DNA from: Lysinibacillus_B sp050613145
Lineage (GTDB): Bacteria; Bacillota; Bacilli; Bacillales_A; Planococcaceae
DNA: 64,000 nucleotides
Assembly: GCF_050613145.1 (NCBI RefSeq)
Contig: NZ_CP192507.1
Coordinates: 2,728,001 to 2,792,000 of the forward strand
Direction: 5' to 3'
Part shown: in pieces, positions 25,066 through 34,371 of the stretch
Position numbering within the stretch: the first letter of the stretch is position 1
Layout: the number at the start of each line of letters is the position of its first letter
Position numbers and translations under genes: made by a program
The notes under the pieces: model-generated
The model's input: only the letters and a program-made list of their open reading frames with translations
Database searches by the model: none
What the model was told of the DNA's origin: nothing

Positions 25066-27258
25066 CTAATTAATAACACGTTGGACCGAATAAATGTCCG
25101 GCAGTTGTTTAATGCGGTCGACTACTTTATGTAGTCCCGTTATGTTCGTAATGGATATCGTTAAGTGAATCGTGGCAATTTTGTCTCGATCCGCGCGACC
25201 TGATACGGCTAAAATATTCGTTTTTGCATCGCTTACTGCCATCATGACATCATTTAAAATGCCTGGTCGATCAAATGCAGAAATTTCAATATCTACTGGA
25301 TACTCTTTACGCTCTGCTCTACCATTTTCCCATTCCACTTCAATTAAGCGGTCCGCATTATCATCTTCTTGAATATTTGGACAATCTGCTCGGTGCACAG
25401 AAACACCGCGACCTTTTGTGATAAAACCAACAATTTCATCCCCAGGAACCGGCGTACAACAGCGTGATAAGCGAATTAATAAATTATCAATTCCTTTCAC
25501 GACAACCCCTGTTTCTGTTCGTTTTTGCTGAACAGGTTTCGCCATTTCTTTTGCAATCTTTTCAAGCGCTTCCTCATGTTCACGCTCTCTACGCATTTTT
25601 TCGGCAAGACGATTCACAATTTGCTGCGCTGTAATACCGCCCACTCCCACAGCAGCGTACAAATCATCTTCGTGTGTATAATTAAGTTTTTCAATGACCC
25701 GTTTAATATTTTCTGTCGTTAATACTTCTTTTAAATCAAACTCTTGGGCTTTAATTTCTTTTTCAACTAAGTCGCGACCTTTAACGACATTTTCTTCACG
25801 TAAGTTTTTCTTGAAGAACTGTTTAATTTTATGTTTCGCTTGCGAACTTTGGGCAATTTTTATCCAATCACGACTTGGACCAAATGATTGTTTTGATGTT
25901 AGTACTTCTACAATATCACCTGTTTTAAGCGGTGTATCAAGCGGGACCATTTTGCCGTTTACCTTCGCACCAATCGTCTTGTTCCCGACCTCTGAATGTA
26001 CACGATAAGCAAAATCTATCGGGACTGAACCAGCTGGCAATTCAACGACGTCACCTTTTGGCGTAAACACATAGACCATATCCGAGAATAAATCAAATTT
26101 TAAAGATTCCATGAATTCTTCCGCATTGGAGGATTCATTTTGAAACTCTAAAATTTCACGGAACCAAGTTAATTTTTGGTCAATACTTTCACGTTTATTG
26201 TCTGCGTTTTTGCCTTCTTTATAAGCCCAGTGTGCTGCAATCCCATATTCAGCAATTTTATGCATTTCCTTTGTACGAATTTGTACTTCTAGTGGATCAC
26301 CATATGGGCCAATGACCGTTGTATGCAATGACTGATACAGGTTTTGCTTCGGCATCGCAATATAATCTTTAAAACGACCTGGCATCGGCTTCCAGAGCGT
26401 ATGCACAATGCCAATGACGGCGTAGCAATCTTTAATGCTATCAACTAAAATACGGACTGCTAGCAAATCATAAATCTCATTAAACTGCTTTCTTTGTAAC
26501 GCCATTTTACGATAAATCGAGTAAATATGCTTTGGACGTCCGTAAATATCTGCGTCGATTTCAACATCTGCAAGCTGCGATTTAATCTCATCGATGACAT
26601 TATCTAAATACGCCTCACGCTCATTGCGCTTTTTTTTCATTAAACTAACGATACGATAATATTGTTGTGGATTTAAATAACGGAGCGCTGTATCTTCAAG
26701 CTCCCACTTTACCGTACTAATCCCTAAACGATGCGCAAGCGGTGCGAAAATTTCGAGCGTCTCTTTTGAAATACGACGTTGTTTTTCTGCTGGTAGATGC
26801 TTTAGCGTACGCATATTGTGCAGACGGTCTGCCAGTTTAATTAAAATAACACGTATATCTTGTGCCATTGCCACAAACATTTTTCGATGATTTTCCGCTT
26901 GTTGCTCCTCTTTCGACATATATTTAATTTTCCCGAGCTTCGTTACACCATCAACGAGCATCGCGACTTCTTCATTGAATTCACTTACTAAATCTTCACG
27001 TGTTACCGCTGTATCCTCTACTACATCATGCAAAAATCCAGCGGAAACCGTTTCTGGATCCATTTGTAAATCCGCTAAAATCCCTGCTACTTGCACAGGA
27101 TGTATAATATAAGGCTCTCCCGAACTACGGAATTGCTCTTTATGTGCTTCCTTCGCTACTTCATATGCTTTTACAACAAAAGCAACGTGCTCATCATTCA
27201 TATACGATTTAACGAGCTCGAAAACATCTTCGGGCGCTAAAATTTGTTCTTTCGCCAT
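25066..27258 (-). CDS. relA: Bifunctional (p)ppGpp synthetase/hydrolase RelA (Rel)
   Basis: This 730-residue long RSH enzyme makes and degrades (p)ppGpp in the stringent response. Domain order is: HD hydrolase with 'GFLHDVVEDTAVTRED' (about 72-87), synthetase with 'YSIYRKMALQRKQF' (about 247-260), TGS (about 392-452), a zinc-finger-like domain with the cysteine pair in 'SRCCTPVPGDEIVGF' (about 590-604), and a C-terminal ACT domain. The HD motif is intact, so it should be bifunctional. A aaggtgg site precedes the ATG. It follows apt by about 200 bases, as in B. subtilis, with its own probable promoter. Confidence 0.97.
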   Translation of the reverse strand: MAKEQILAPEDVFELVKSYMNDEHVAFVVKAYEVAKEAHKEQFRSSGEPYIIHPVQVAGILADLQMDPETVSAGFLHDVVEDTAVTREDLVSEFNEEVAMLVDGVTKLGKIKYMSKEEQQAENHRKMFVAMAQDIRVILIKLADRLHNMRTLKHLPAEKQRRISKETLEIFAPLAHRLGISTVKWELEDTALRYLNPQQYYRIVSLMKKKRNEREAYLDNVIDEIKSQLADVEIDADIYGRPKHIYSIYRKMALQRKQFNEIYDLLAVRILVDSIKDCYAVIGIVHTLWKPMPGRFKDYIAMPKQNLYQSLHTTVIGPYGDPLEVQIRTKEMHKIAEYGIAAHWAYKEGKNADNKRESIDQKLTWFREILEFQNESSNAEEFMESLKFDLFSDMVYVFTPKGDVVELPAGSVPIDFAYRVHSEVGNKTIGAKVNGKMVPLDTPLKTGDIVEVLTSKQSFGPSRDWIKIAQSSQAKHKIKQFFKKNLREENVVKGRDLVEKEIKAQEFDLKEVLTTENIKRVIEKLNYTHEDDLYAAVGVGGITAQQIVNRLAEKMRREREHEEALEKIAKEMAKPVQQKRTETGVVVKGIDNLLIRLSRCCTPVPGDEIVGFITKGRGVSVHRADCPNIQEDDNADRLIEVEWENGRAERKEYPVDIEISAFDRPGILNDVMMAVSDAKTNILAVSGRADRDKIATIHLTISITNITGLHKVVDRIKQLPDIYSVQRVIN

Positions 27259-27309
27259 AATTCGTCCACCTTATCCCGATTTTTTTCTCTATTAAGTATC
27301 ATAACTTTA

Positions 27310-27339
27310 ATTGTATAAAATAGTCATACAAATTGTAAA
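27310..27339 (-). promoter_or_regulatory. Possible promoter of relA
   Basis: TTTACA (27334-27339) and TACAAT (27310-27315) are 18 bases apart on the minus strand, about 50 bases upstream of the relA ATG. Confidence 0.4.
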
Positions 27340-27425
27340 GACATACTAGTGTATACTTCACTGTAATAATAATATATGGAAATTCCGTAAAAACGAAACA
27401 TTTTTACAGAAGTTGCTTGTTTATT

Positions 27426-27460
27426 AAAAAAGCAGCCTCAACCTGAAAGAGACTGCTTTT
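27426..27460 (-). terminator. Terminator of recJ-apt
   Basis: An imperfect stem with AAAAGCAG/CTGCTTTT arms lies directly after the apt stop codon, and the minus-strand tail is T-rich. Confidence 0.7.
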
Positions 27461-27464
27461 GCGA

Positions 27465-27977
27465 TTAGTATTGGATTAATGTTTTCACTGGGTATTTGCC
27501 GATTTTTTCGCGACCTTTTAGCTCTAATAATTCAATTAAAAATGCACACCCTACGACTTCTCCGCCTAATTGCTCGATTAAGCGAATCGTTGCTTCTACT
27601 GTGCCACCTGTTGCAAGTAAATCATCACAGATTAACACTTTTTGACCTGGTTTTACAGCATCTTTATGCATCGTTAATGTGTCCGTACCGTATTCTAAGC
27701 CGTAATCAGCCGCAATGACTTCACGTGGTAATTTTCCTGGCTTACGTACTGGAGCAAAGCCGATTTCAAGTGCATAAGCAACAGGACAGCCGATAATGAA
27801 ACCACGTGCTTCTGGACCAACAATAATTTCTGCGCCCACTTCTTTTGCATAGGCAACGATTTGATCTGTTGCGTATTTGTAAGCTGGACCGTTATCCATA
27901 ATCGTTGTAATGTCCTTGAAGCTGATGCCTTCCTTAGGCCAGTTATCAACTGTTGTTATATATTGCGTTAAATCCAT
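27465..27977 (-). CDS. apt: Adenine phosphoribosyltransferase
   Basis: This 170-residue type I phosphoribosyltransferase converts adenine and PRPP to AMP in purine salvage. The PRPP-binding motif 'VLICDDLLATGGTVEA' lies at about residues 118-133, and 'GPEARGFIIGCPVAY' (about 55-69) is the base-side motif. Length is standard. A caaggagg site precedes the ATG. It lies 20 bases downstream of recJ and forms a recJ-apt pair, with relA next, an order shared with B. subtilis; the alarmone (p)ppGpp made by RelA is known to act on purine enzymes, so the neighbourhood is functionally coherent. Confidence 0.96.
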   Translation of the reverse strand: MDLTQYITTVDNWPKEGISFKDITTIMDNGPAYKYATDQIVAYAKEVGAEIIVGPEARGFIIGCPVAYALEIGFAPVRKPGKLPREVIAADYGLEYGTDTLTMHKDAVKPGQKVLICDDLLATGGTVEATIRLIEQLGGEVVGCAFLIELLELKGREKIGKYPVKTLIQY

Positions 27978-27997
27978 TATTTTTCCTCCTTGAGGGT

Positions 27998-30319
27998 TTA
28001 GCCCTTCATTCGTTCATTGAACCAATTTTTCAGCTCTGTATATGTAGCATATAAAAGCTTTTGCTCTAATTGTAATTGTACTGAACGCATTTTATATGAC
28101 GGTGCCTCTTCTAATGCTTGTTTTGGTGCATTTTCGACAACAGTCGTCAAACCATCCTCTATTTTAACAAATCCTAGCTCAAAAAACACCTTTGTCATAA
28201 ACTTAATTACATCAATATTTAGTCCAATATGTTGCGATAATTGTTCAATATGCGCTTTTAAGTTAAATGTCGGACGTTTTTTTAAAAATGCATAATACCA
28301 ACTAAAGTGCTGACGAGTTGGCATCCCATTGAAATACTGTGAATTTGATGTATAAAAATGGACATAAATGCGTTTGAATTGCTTTTCTTTCAACATGTTT
28401 TCTAGTAATTCTACATTTACTGGTAAATCAAGAATAACAATATAAGGACCAAGCTGTTGATACGCTGTTTCATTTTCGATTAAGTGAATGGCATGCTGGA
28501 TTACACCCTCATACTGATTGATTGTCTGCTGTTGGAACGCGACAAAATCAACATGCTCAACTGGTAACTTCGATAACCAATTGGCTGCTTGACTTTTCCC
28601 TCGATAATCATATAATTGCCATTCTTCCGTCTGGACATCCTCAATCATAAATTGCGGCTTTTTGATTCCTTGCCATTCATTTATTTGCAAATCTCCGACA
28701 AACGAAACTTGTACATCATAGGAAATTTCATTAAATAAATACCCTTTGCTAAATCCAATAGCATCAACTTTACCATACGCATCTTCAAGCTCCATTTTCA
28801 AATGGTTTTCTTGCGTACCAATACGACGCATCGACGCAACATTCATTTTTTCTAACGCAAATACTGGCTTTGCAAATTCTGTACCAAATGGACCGAGCTT
28901 ACGAACTTCTTCAATTGCTTCGATGGACACTTCACTTAAATCGACTGGTACATCAATATAAAGTTTTGGTACAAGCTGCTCTTCTGTTAATACTGCTGTT
29001 GCCTGTTGATGAAGACGTGTACACAATTCATCGACATGCTCAAGCGGCAATGTCATACCAGCCGCCATCGGATGCCCACCAAAATGCGGTAAAATATCAC
29101 GGTTTTTCGCTAGCTCATCATATAAATGGAACCCTTCGATACTACGAGCAGAACCTTTCGCTGTTCCTTTTTCTTGATCGAGTGAAAGTACAATCGTTGG
29201 CTTATAGTATTTCCCAACAAGCCTAGACGCAACAATCCCTACAACACCAGCATTCCATCCCTCTTTTGCTATGACTAATACAAGGCTATTTTTAATGGCT
29301 TCGTCACATTCAATCATCGCCATAGCCTCTTCTGTAATCGTATTGACAATTTCTTTTCGCTCATCGTTTTTCTGATTGAGCAATTTCACTAATGTGTCTG
29401 CTTGCTGTTTTGTTTCACTCATTAAAAACTGAACACCGGGCATTGCGTCACCTAGGCGACCAATGGCATTGAGACGTGGCCCAAAATAAAAGCCAATCGA
29501 CTCCTCATTGATTTCTTTTTGCTTTACACCTGACGCCTCACAAATGACTTTTACCCACGGACTTTGTGAAGTTTGCAGTGCTTCAATGCCGCGCTTGACG
29601 AAATAACGATTTTCACCTTTTAACGGTACTAAGTCTGCAATCGTCCCAATGGCAACCAATTCAAATAAATGATCCGGTACTTCACCATATAAAGCATGAG
29701 CGAGCTTAAACGCAACCCCTACACCAGCAAGCTCCCCAAACGGATAATGCCCTTCCGGTACACGAGGATGCAAAATTACGTCTGCTGGTGGTAACACCTC
29801 ACCCGCCTCATGATGGTCCGTGACAATCACATCCATGCCAAGCTCTTTCGCTACACGAATCGGTTCAATCCCGCTAATCCCATTATCGACTGTAATAATT
29901 AACTTTACGCCATTTTCATACGCCTGGCGGAATAATTCTTCATGTGGACCATATCCGTGTGTGAAACGATTCGGAATCATAAAATCGACATCTGCGCCTA
30001 AATCCAATAATACATTGAGCATAACCGTCGTACTTGTTATGCCGTCGGAATCATAGTCACCATATACTACTATTTTTTCGCCTTCTTCAAGCGCTTGATT
30101 GATACGTGCTACTGCCTGTTCCATCCCATGCATGGCAAACGGGTCGTGAAAATGACGCTCATCTGTTTGGAGCAGTGATACCGCTTGCTCCTCTGATGTA
30201 CAACCACGCGCCACTAAAATTTTTGCTGCAATTGCTGAAATCCCTAGTTTTTTTTGTAATTGTTGCACTACATGTGAGTCCGGACGCTGCACAATCCATT
30301 TTTTTGCTGATTCTATCAT
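27998..30319 (-). CDS. recJ: Single-stranded-DNA-specific exonuclease RecJ
   Basis: This 773-residue 5'-3' ssDNA exonuclease acts in recombination and repair. DHH-family motifs are clear: 'VVYGDYDSDGITSTTV' (about 83-98), 'VIVTDHHEAGEVLPPADV' (about 160-177) and the DHHA1 region 'GWNAGVVGIVASRLVGKYY' (about 352-370). An OB-fold follows, and the protein has the longer Firmicute C-terminal extension. An aaaggaag site precedes the ATG at 30319. Upstream is a 650-base repeat-filled gap rather than the direct neighbour yrvD seen in B. subtilis, so recJ must have its own promoter or read-through from lapA. Confidence 0.96.
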   Translation of the reverse strand: MIESAKKWIVQRPDSHVVQQLQKKLGISAIAAKILVARGCTSEEQAVSLLQTDERHFHDPFAMHGMEQAVARINQALEEGEKIVVYGDYDSDGITSTTVMLNVLLDLGADVDFMIPNRFTHGYGPHEELFRQAYENGVKLIITVDNGISGIEPIRVAKELGMDVIVTDHHEAGEVLPPADVILHPRVPEGHYPFGELAGVGVAFKLAHALYGEVPDHLFELVAIGTIADLVPLKGENRYFVKRGIEALQTSQSPWVKVICEASGVKQKEINEESIGFYFGPRLNAIGRLGDAMPGVQFLMSETKQQADTLVKLLNQKNDERKEIVNTITEEAMAMIECDEAIKNSLVLVIAKEGWNAGVVGIVASRLVGKYYKPTIVLSLDQEKGTAKGSARSIEGFHLYDELAKNRDILPHFGGHPMAAGMTLPLEHVDELCTRLHQQATAVLTEEQLVPKLYIDVPVDLSEVSIEAIEEVRKLGPFGTEFAKPVFALEKMNVASMRRIGTQENHLKMELEDAYGKVDAIGFSKGYLFNEISYDVQVSFVGDLQINEWQGIKKPQFMIEDVQTEEWQLYDYRGKSQAANWLSKLPVEHVDFVAFQQQTINQYEGVIQHAIHLIENETAYQQLGPYIVILDLPVNVELLENMLKEKQFKRIYVHFYTSNSQYFNGMPTRQHFSWYYAFLKKRPTFNLKAHIEQLSQHIGLNIDVIKFMTKVFFELGFVKIEDGLTTVVENAPKQALEEAPSYKMRSVQLQLEQKLLYATYTELKNWFNERMKG

Positions 30320-30482
30320 TCTTTCACTTCCTTTATGATGTCCATTATAGCGGTTTTTTATTTTAAATAGGAGAAATATGAATAGATTGTCATTAGAAAA
30401 ACATCCCTCACCTTAAAATTGTTGTAGATGGATTTAACGCTTTGTAAAATATGTGGTTCATCACCGTAAATGGGGGTTGATT
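30320..30482. other. AT-rich stretch upstream of recJ
   Basis: This part must contain the recJ promoter, but no convincing hexamer pair was identified. No open frame with a ribosome binding site is present. Confidence 0.35.
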
Positions 30483-30570
30483 TCCGTTCCAAATTCATTT
30501 GCGACGAAAGCGGAGCGTCAGGAGCAGCTGGGCGCTTTCCGGGGGGCGTCCAGCCTCCACTCCAATCAAC
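30483..30570 (-). repeat. Partial GC-rich repeat fragment
   Basis: This fragment contains the 'TTTGCGACGAAAGCGGAG' module and a 'CGCTTTCCGG' block of the larger repeats in rearranged order. It lies 30 bases from the full copy at 30600-30890. Confidence 0.5.
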
Positions 30571-30599
30571 AAACACCTTATTTCATCAATTAATTTATG

Positions 30600-30890
30600 T
30601 AGAGGTAGGTAGCACACGGAACGGAGAACGGTGACTCCAGCGGGACAAGCGAGCAAAGGCTAAAGTCGCCACGTCACGATCGCAACGCCTTTGTGAGCAA
30701 CATCATGTTACCCCGAGCTGAAGGCCCCGCAGGAAATTTATTTGCGACGAAAGCGTAGCGACAGGAGCACCGAAGCACGAGCGACGGGGAGGCTTGATCT
30801 CGCCCGTGGAAAGCGAGTGCCGGAGCGGAAAGCAACGGTTACTCAGAGGGTAATATATATTTTAGAATTTGCTCGTTATAAGTATGTATA
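30600..30890 (-). repeat. GC-rich modular repeat, copy 3 (inverted)
   Basis: The reverse complement of 30721-30890 matches copy 1 (9799-9960) block by block, including the AT-rich left flank containing 'GAGCAAAT' and 'ATATATTACC'. The other half (30610-30720) carries the 'AACATGATGTTGCTCACAAA' type module shared with copy 4. It is a mosaic of the two subtypes. An 83-codon open frame here parallels the one in copy 1 and is attributed to repeat homology. Confidence 0.75.
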
Positions 30891-30906
30891 TAACCTTTTC
30901 AATCAT

Positions 30907-30943
30907 AAAAAAACGGTAAAATCCTATAAACTAGATTTTACCG
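30907..30943 (-). terminator. Terminator of yrvD/lapA
   Basis: A perfect 10-bp stem (30914-30923 with 30934-30943) is followed on the minus strand by seven T residues, 29 bases after the stop. Confidence 0.85.
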
Positions 30944-30971
30944 CACACTATAATCTTCTATCTATACGATT

Positions 30972-31322
30972 TCACTTTAAAAATGGGTTGTGAAATTCCC
31001 GTTCAAATTTCTCTTGCATCTCTGACATTTGTAATTTTAAGCTAATATACTCGGCATTTTTTTCTGTTAATTTGCGATCCATGGTGTGGAGCTCATTTTT
31101 TAGCTGGTTCAATTTATACTTCATTGCAAACAAACGAACAGCTGAAAAACAAGCTGAAATGAACATCCCTATAAATGCTGAACCTAATACAATAAAAATT
31201 AATGGCCACTCTGCTTTTCCAAATACATAATTTACAGATACCTTTTCTATATTAACGTAAGCAAACACAGCAATCATAAGAGCAAAAAGAAGTCCCGCTA
31301 ATATGGTCCATTGTATCTTCAT
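30972..31322 (-). CDS. yrvD: LapA-domain (DUF1049) membrane protein, YrvD-like
   Basis: This 116-residue protein has two membrane helices (about residues 5-25 and 38-62) and a hydrophilic C-terminal coiled coil rich in lysine and glutamate. This is the architecture of LapA/DUF1049 proteins; in E. coli the relative LapA works with LapB in lipopolysaccharide assembly, a role that cannot apply in a Gram-positive. The frame opens at 31343, but the ATG at 31322 follows a perfect ggagggg site and is chosen. B. subtilis yrvD lies in the same position between secDF and recJ. The molecular role is unknown. Confidence 0.78.
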   Translation of the reverse strand: MKIQWTILAGLLFALMIAVFAYVNIEKVSVNYVFGKAEWPLIFIVLGSAFIGMFISACFSAVRLFAMKYKLNQLKNELHTMDRKLTEKNAEYISLKLQMSEMQEKFEREFHNPFLK

Positions 31323-31382
31323 AAAAACGCTCCCCTCCTTCATCTATATGCATATCTATTTACTCAATATGTAATGGCAAAA

Positions 31383-31419
31383 AGAAAAAAGTGTGCCAGA
31401 AGACAATCCTGACACACTT
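31383..31419 (-). terminator. Terminator of secDF
   Basis: A stem with AAGTGTG/CACACTT arms (31389-31400 with 31407-31419, one mismatch) is followed on the minus strand by a T-rich tail, 10 bases after the secDF stop. Confidence 0.85.
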
Positions 31420-31428
31420 GACTACATA

Positions 31429-33705
31429 TTATACAACTGGCTCGTCTGAACCCCATTGTTTTTTCTCTTTTTTCACAACTGCTGTACCCTTTTTGCTCAT
31501 TTCACGTGATTTTAATGTGTACCAAATTTGAGCAGCGATACAAATTGATGAATACATCCCTGTTACTAAACCGATTAATAACGCAATTGAGAAGTTTTGA
31601 ATAGACGGCGCACCTAATGCAATTAACGCTACAACAACGATAATAACCGTTAATACTGTATTAACAGAACGCCCCATTGTTTGACGCAGTGATTTATTGA
31701 CGATTAATGCCAAGTCTTCTTTCGTTGTAATCTTCTCTGAACGATTAACATTTTCACGGATGCGGTCAAATGTTACGATTGTGTCATTAATGGAGTAACC
31801 AACAATCGTCAGCACAGCCGCGATAAATGTAATGTCTATTTCTAAACGCATGAAACTGAAAATGGCGATGATAAAGAATATGTCATGCAGTAACGACGCA
31901 ATCGCCCCGACACCCATGCGCCATTCGAAACGCACTGCTACATAAATAATAATGCCAAGCGCCGCAATGGATAATGCCTTAATCGCATTTTTCACAAGCT
32001 CTTCCCCAACGGTTGATGATACCGTACTTACATTCGGCTCCTGACCGTAATCTGCTAAAACCTTCGCCTTAAAGTCGGCAACTTTATCTTGTCCGAATTC
32101 CGTTTTATAGCGGGCTACAGCAATATTTTGTTCGTTACCTGAAATGAGCACATCATCTGTTTCATAGCCTATTGACGCTAAATAATCGACCATCTCTTCC
32201 TTTGTCACTGCAGTTGGTGCTTCGATATCAATACGCGTACCACTTGAGAAATCGATACCTAAATTTAATTTGTACATGCCTAAAATCGCTGAGCCTACTA
32301 ATAAGATAATTAACGAAAAGGCATAGAACTTTTTACGGTTCTTAACGAAATCAAGCTTATCGAATTTCGTCGTTAAGTCTAATGTTGATACTTCATCTTC
32401 TGGCTTAGACTGTTTCGATTTGGCAACACCAAACCAAGCAGGGTTATTAAAGTATCCGCTATTAACTAGTAAACCTAGTAACATACGAGAACCCCATACC
32501 GCGGTAATGAATGATAATAAAATCGTAATAATTAACATCGTTGCGAAACCTTTAACCGAACTTGTACCAAACCCGAATAACACAACAGCCGCTAATAACG
32601 TCGTTAACTGTGCATCAATAATAGCTGATAACGATTGTTTTGAGCCAAGTTGATAAGCCTCTTTTACCGTACGCCCTACGCGCAATTCTTCGCGAATACG
32701 TTCTGCTGTTAAAATATTGGCATCTACAGCCATTCCAACACCGAGTACGATGGCGGCAATCCCTGGTAATGTTAATACCGCATTAATACCATTAAAGATA
32801 ACAAGTACTAAGTACGTGAACGTTGTTAATGTAATAATAGCGATAAAACCTGGTAAACGATAATACAATAACATGAATACAAAGATAAGCGCGACCCCGA
32901 CAACGCCAGCCTTCACTGTATCATTTAATGCATCTTCCCCGAACTGTGCACCAACTGATGTCGAGTAAATCTCTGTTAATTTAACAGGTAATGAACCTGA
33001 GTTTAAAATACTTTCTAATGTTTTCGTTTCTTCTACAGTAAAGCTCCCTGAAATTTGAACATCTGTTGAATCAATGACTTTTGAAACCGTAGCCGCTGAT
33101 GCATATTTTGGTTTCTCACCTTGAGACATTTTTGCCACTTCAGCTGCGTATGAATCTACACCTTCTTCAAAGTCTAACCATACAACTAATAAATTTTCAC
33201 CAACAGGACGTGAAGCAAGTTCACGTGTTACAGCAGCAAATTTATTTGCATCTTTTAATTTTAATGTCACGATTGGTTGGTTTTGCTGGCCAAATGCCGA
33301 AGCAGCACCGCCCTCTTTTAAATCTGTCCCATCAAGTAATACGTTATCGTTCACATCACGGAACGTTAACTCAGCCGTACTTGATAATAACTCACGAGCG
33401 GATGACTGGTCATCTAAGCCGGCAAGTTGTACACGGATACGGTCTTCTCCTTCTACTTGAATGCTCGGCTCACTAACGCCAAATCGGTTAATACGATCAT
33501 TTAAAGCGGTTGTCGTATCAGCCAATATTTTTTCCGTAACATCCTGTCCGTCCAGTGTTTCGACTTCATAAAGTACTTCAAAGCCACCTTGTAAATCTAG
33601 CCCTAGTTTTACGTCTTTTAGAATGCCTTGTACCGTTGTCCCCATACCTGCGAATAGTAGCCCTACTACAAGTATAAAGGTAAGGATACGGTTTGCTAAT
33701 TTCAT
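31429..33705 (-). CDS. secDF: Protein translocase subunit SecDF (fused)
   Basis: This 758-residue protein fuses SecD and SecF into one chain with 12 membrane helices, as in B. subtilis; it uses the proton motive force to pull preproteins through SecYEG. The SecD half has the large extracellular P1 domain after helix 1 ('GLDLQGGFEVLYEV', about 31-44). The SecF half begins near residue 440 with 'GIDFSSGTRIDIEAP' (about 478-492). The frame opens at 33741, but the ATG at 33705 has a gaggagg site and starts the expected membrane helix 'ILTFILVVGLLFAG'. A hairpin lies in its 257-base leader. Confidence 0.96.
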   Translation of the reverse strand: MKLANRILTFILVVGLLFAGMGTTVQGILKDVKLGLDLQGGFEVLYEVETLDGQDVTEKILADTTTALNDRINRFGVSEPSIQVEGEDRIRVQLAGLDDQSSARELLSSTAELTFRDVNDNVLLDGTDLKEGGAASAFGQQNQPIVTLKLKDANKFAAVTRELASRPVGENLLVVWLDFEEGVDSYAAEVAKMSQGEKPKYASAATVSKVIDSTDVQISGSFTVEETKTLESILNSGSLPVKLTEIYSTSVGAQFGEDALNDTVKAGVVGVALIFVFMLLYYRLPGFIAIITLTTFTYLVLVIFNGINAVLTLPGIAAIVLGVGMAVDANILTAERIREELRVGRTVKEAYQLGSKQSLSAIIDAQLTTLLAAVVLFGFGTSSVKGFATMLIITILLSFITAVWGSRMLLGLLVNSGYFNNPAWFGVAKSKQSKPEDEVSTLDLTTKFDKLDFVKNRKKFYAFSLIILLVGSAILGMYKLNLGIDFSSGTRIDIEAPTAVTKEEMVDYLASIGYETDDVLISGNEQNIAVARYKTEFGQDKVADFKAKVLADYGQEPNVSTVSSTVGEELVKNAIKALSIAALGIIIYVAVRFEWRMGVGAIASLLHDIFFIIAIFSFMRLEIDITFIAAVLTIVGYSINDTIVTFDRIRENVNRSEKITTKEDLALIVNKSLRQTMGRSVNTVLTVIIVVVALIALGAPSIQNFSIALLIGLVTGMYSSICIAAQIWYTLKSREMSKKGTAVVKKEKKQWGSDEPVV

Positions 33706-33741
33706 CTGTAAATCCTCCTCAAAATGCATGCTGACGCACAC

Positions 33742-33775
33742 GAGAAAGAGCGCAAAATAATTTGCGCTCTTTCTT
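33742..33775. terminator. Strong hairpin in the secDF leader
   Basis: A 13-14-bp stem (33744-33756 with 33761-33773) lies between comN and secDF. The T-rich tail is on the plus strand, where no gene precedes it. On the minus strand it may be a weak comN terminator or a secDF leader structure. Confidence 0.4.
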
Positions 33776-33962
33776 TTACTTATGTAGCAAATATCACTGC
33801 TAAGCTATACTTTTCCCTTCACCTTACTATTCCAGAAATACAAATAGCGGTGTTGATTAACAGAAAAATTTGTAAAAGAAACGTGCAATAAGCTTATTAT
33901 GAAATAGGTCGCGTTCGCTGTCAAATGAACATTCCATAAACAAGCATTTTTTTACTAAAATG

Positions 33963-34274
33963 TTATTCTTTTTTCTTAGGTCCTAGTAATGCTTCCAGGT
34001 CTTCTGCATTTAAGTCAATGATTCCATCATTAAACTGTAGTTCTTTTATTTGTACATGATTTAACAGTTCTGATGGGGTGATTGAAAAAATCGTTGATAC
34101 TACTACATGTAAGGGAAGTTCCTCTACTACTTTTTTGCGCCATTTCTTTTCAACACAATATTGCCATAACTGTTCCATTGTAATGGCATCATATTCATAA
34201 AGTTCAAACTCTTCCAGTTTGCTTTGTAAAACTAATTGCATTTTACGATAAAGCGACTCATAAGGAACTGCCAC
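33963..34274 (-). CDS. comN: Post-transcriptional regulator ComN
   Basis: This 103-residue protein matches the ComN (YrzD) family, found in B. subtilis at the same place between secDF and spoVB. There it promotes accumulation of comE operon mRNA and localises with DivIVA. The sequence is soluble, with an acidic helical N-terminus and 'WRKKVVEELPLHVVVSTIF' in the middle (about 45-63). The start is a GTG at 34274 preceded by a ggggtgg site; no better start exists. The comE operon is outside the window, so the regulatory role is taken from the family. Confidence 0.85.
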   Translation of the reverse strand: MAVPYESLYRKMQLVLQSKLEEFELYEYDAITMEQLWQYCVEKKWRKKVVEELPLHVVVSTIFSITPSELLNHVQIKELQFNDGIIDLNAEDLEALLGPKKKE

Positions 34275-34371
34275 GACAATCCACCCCTAATAGTTAGTTT
34301 TAATGGTCGGTGTATTTGCATACCAATATTGTATATGAAACATAAAAAAAAGAGAAGGGATTGCACTGCTC

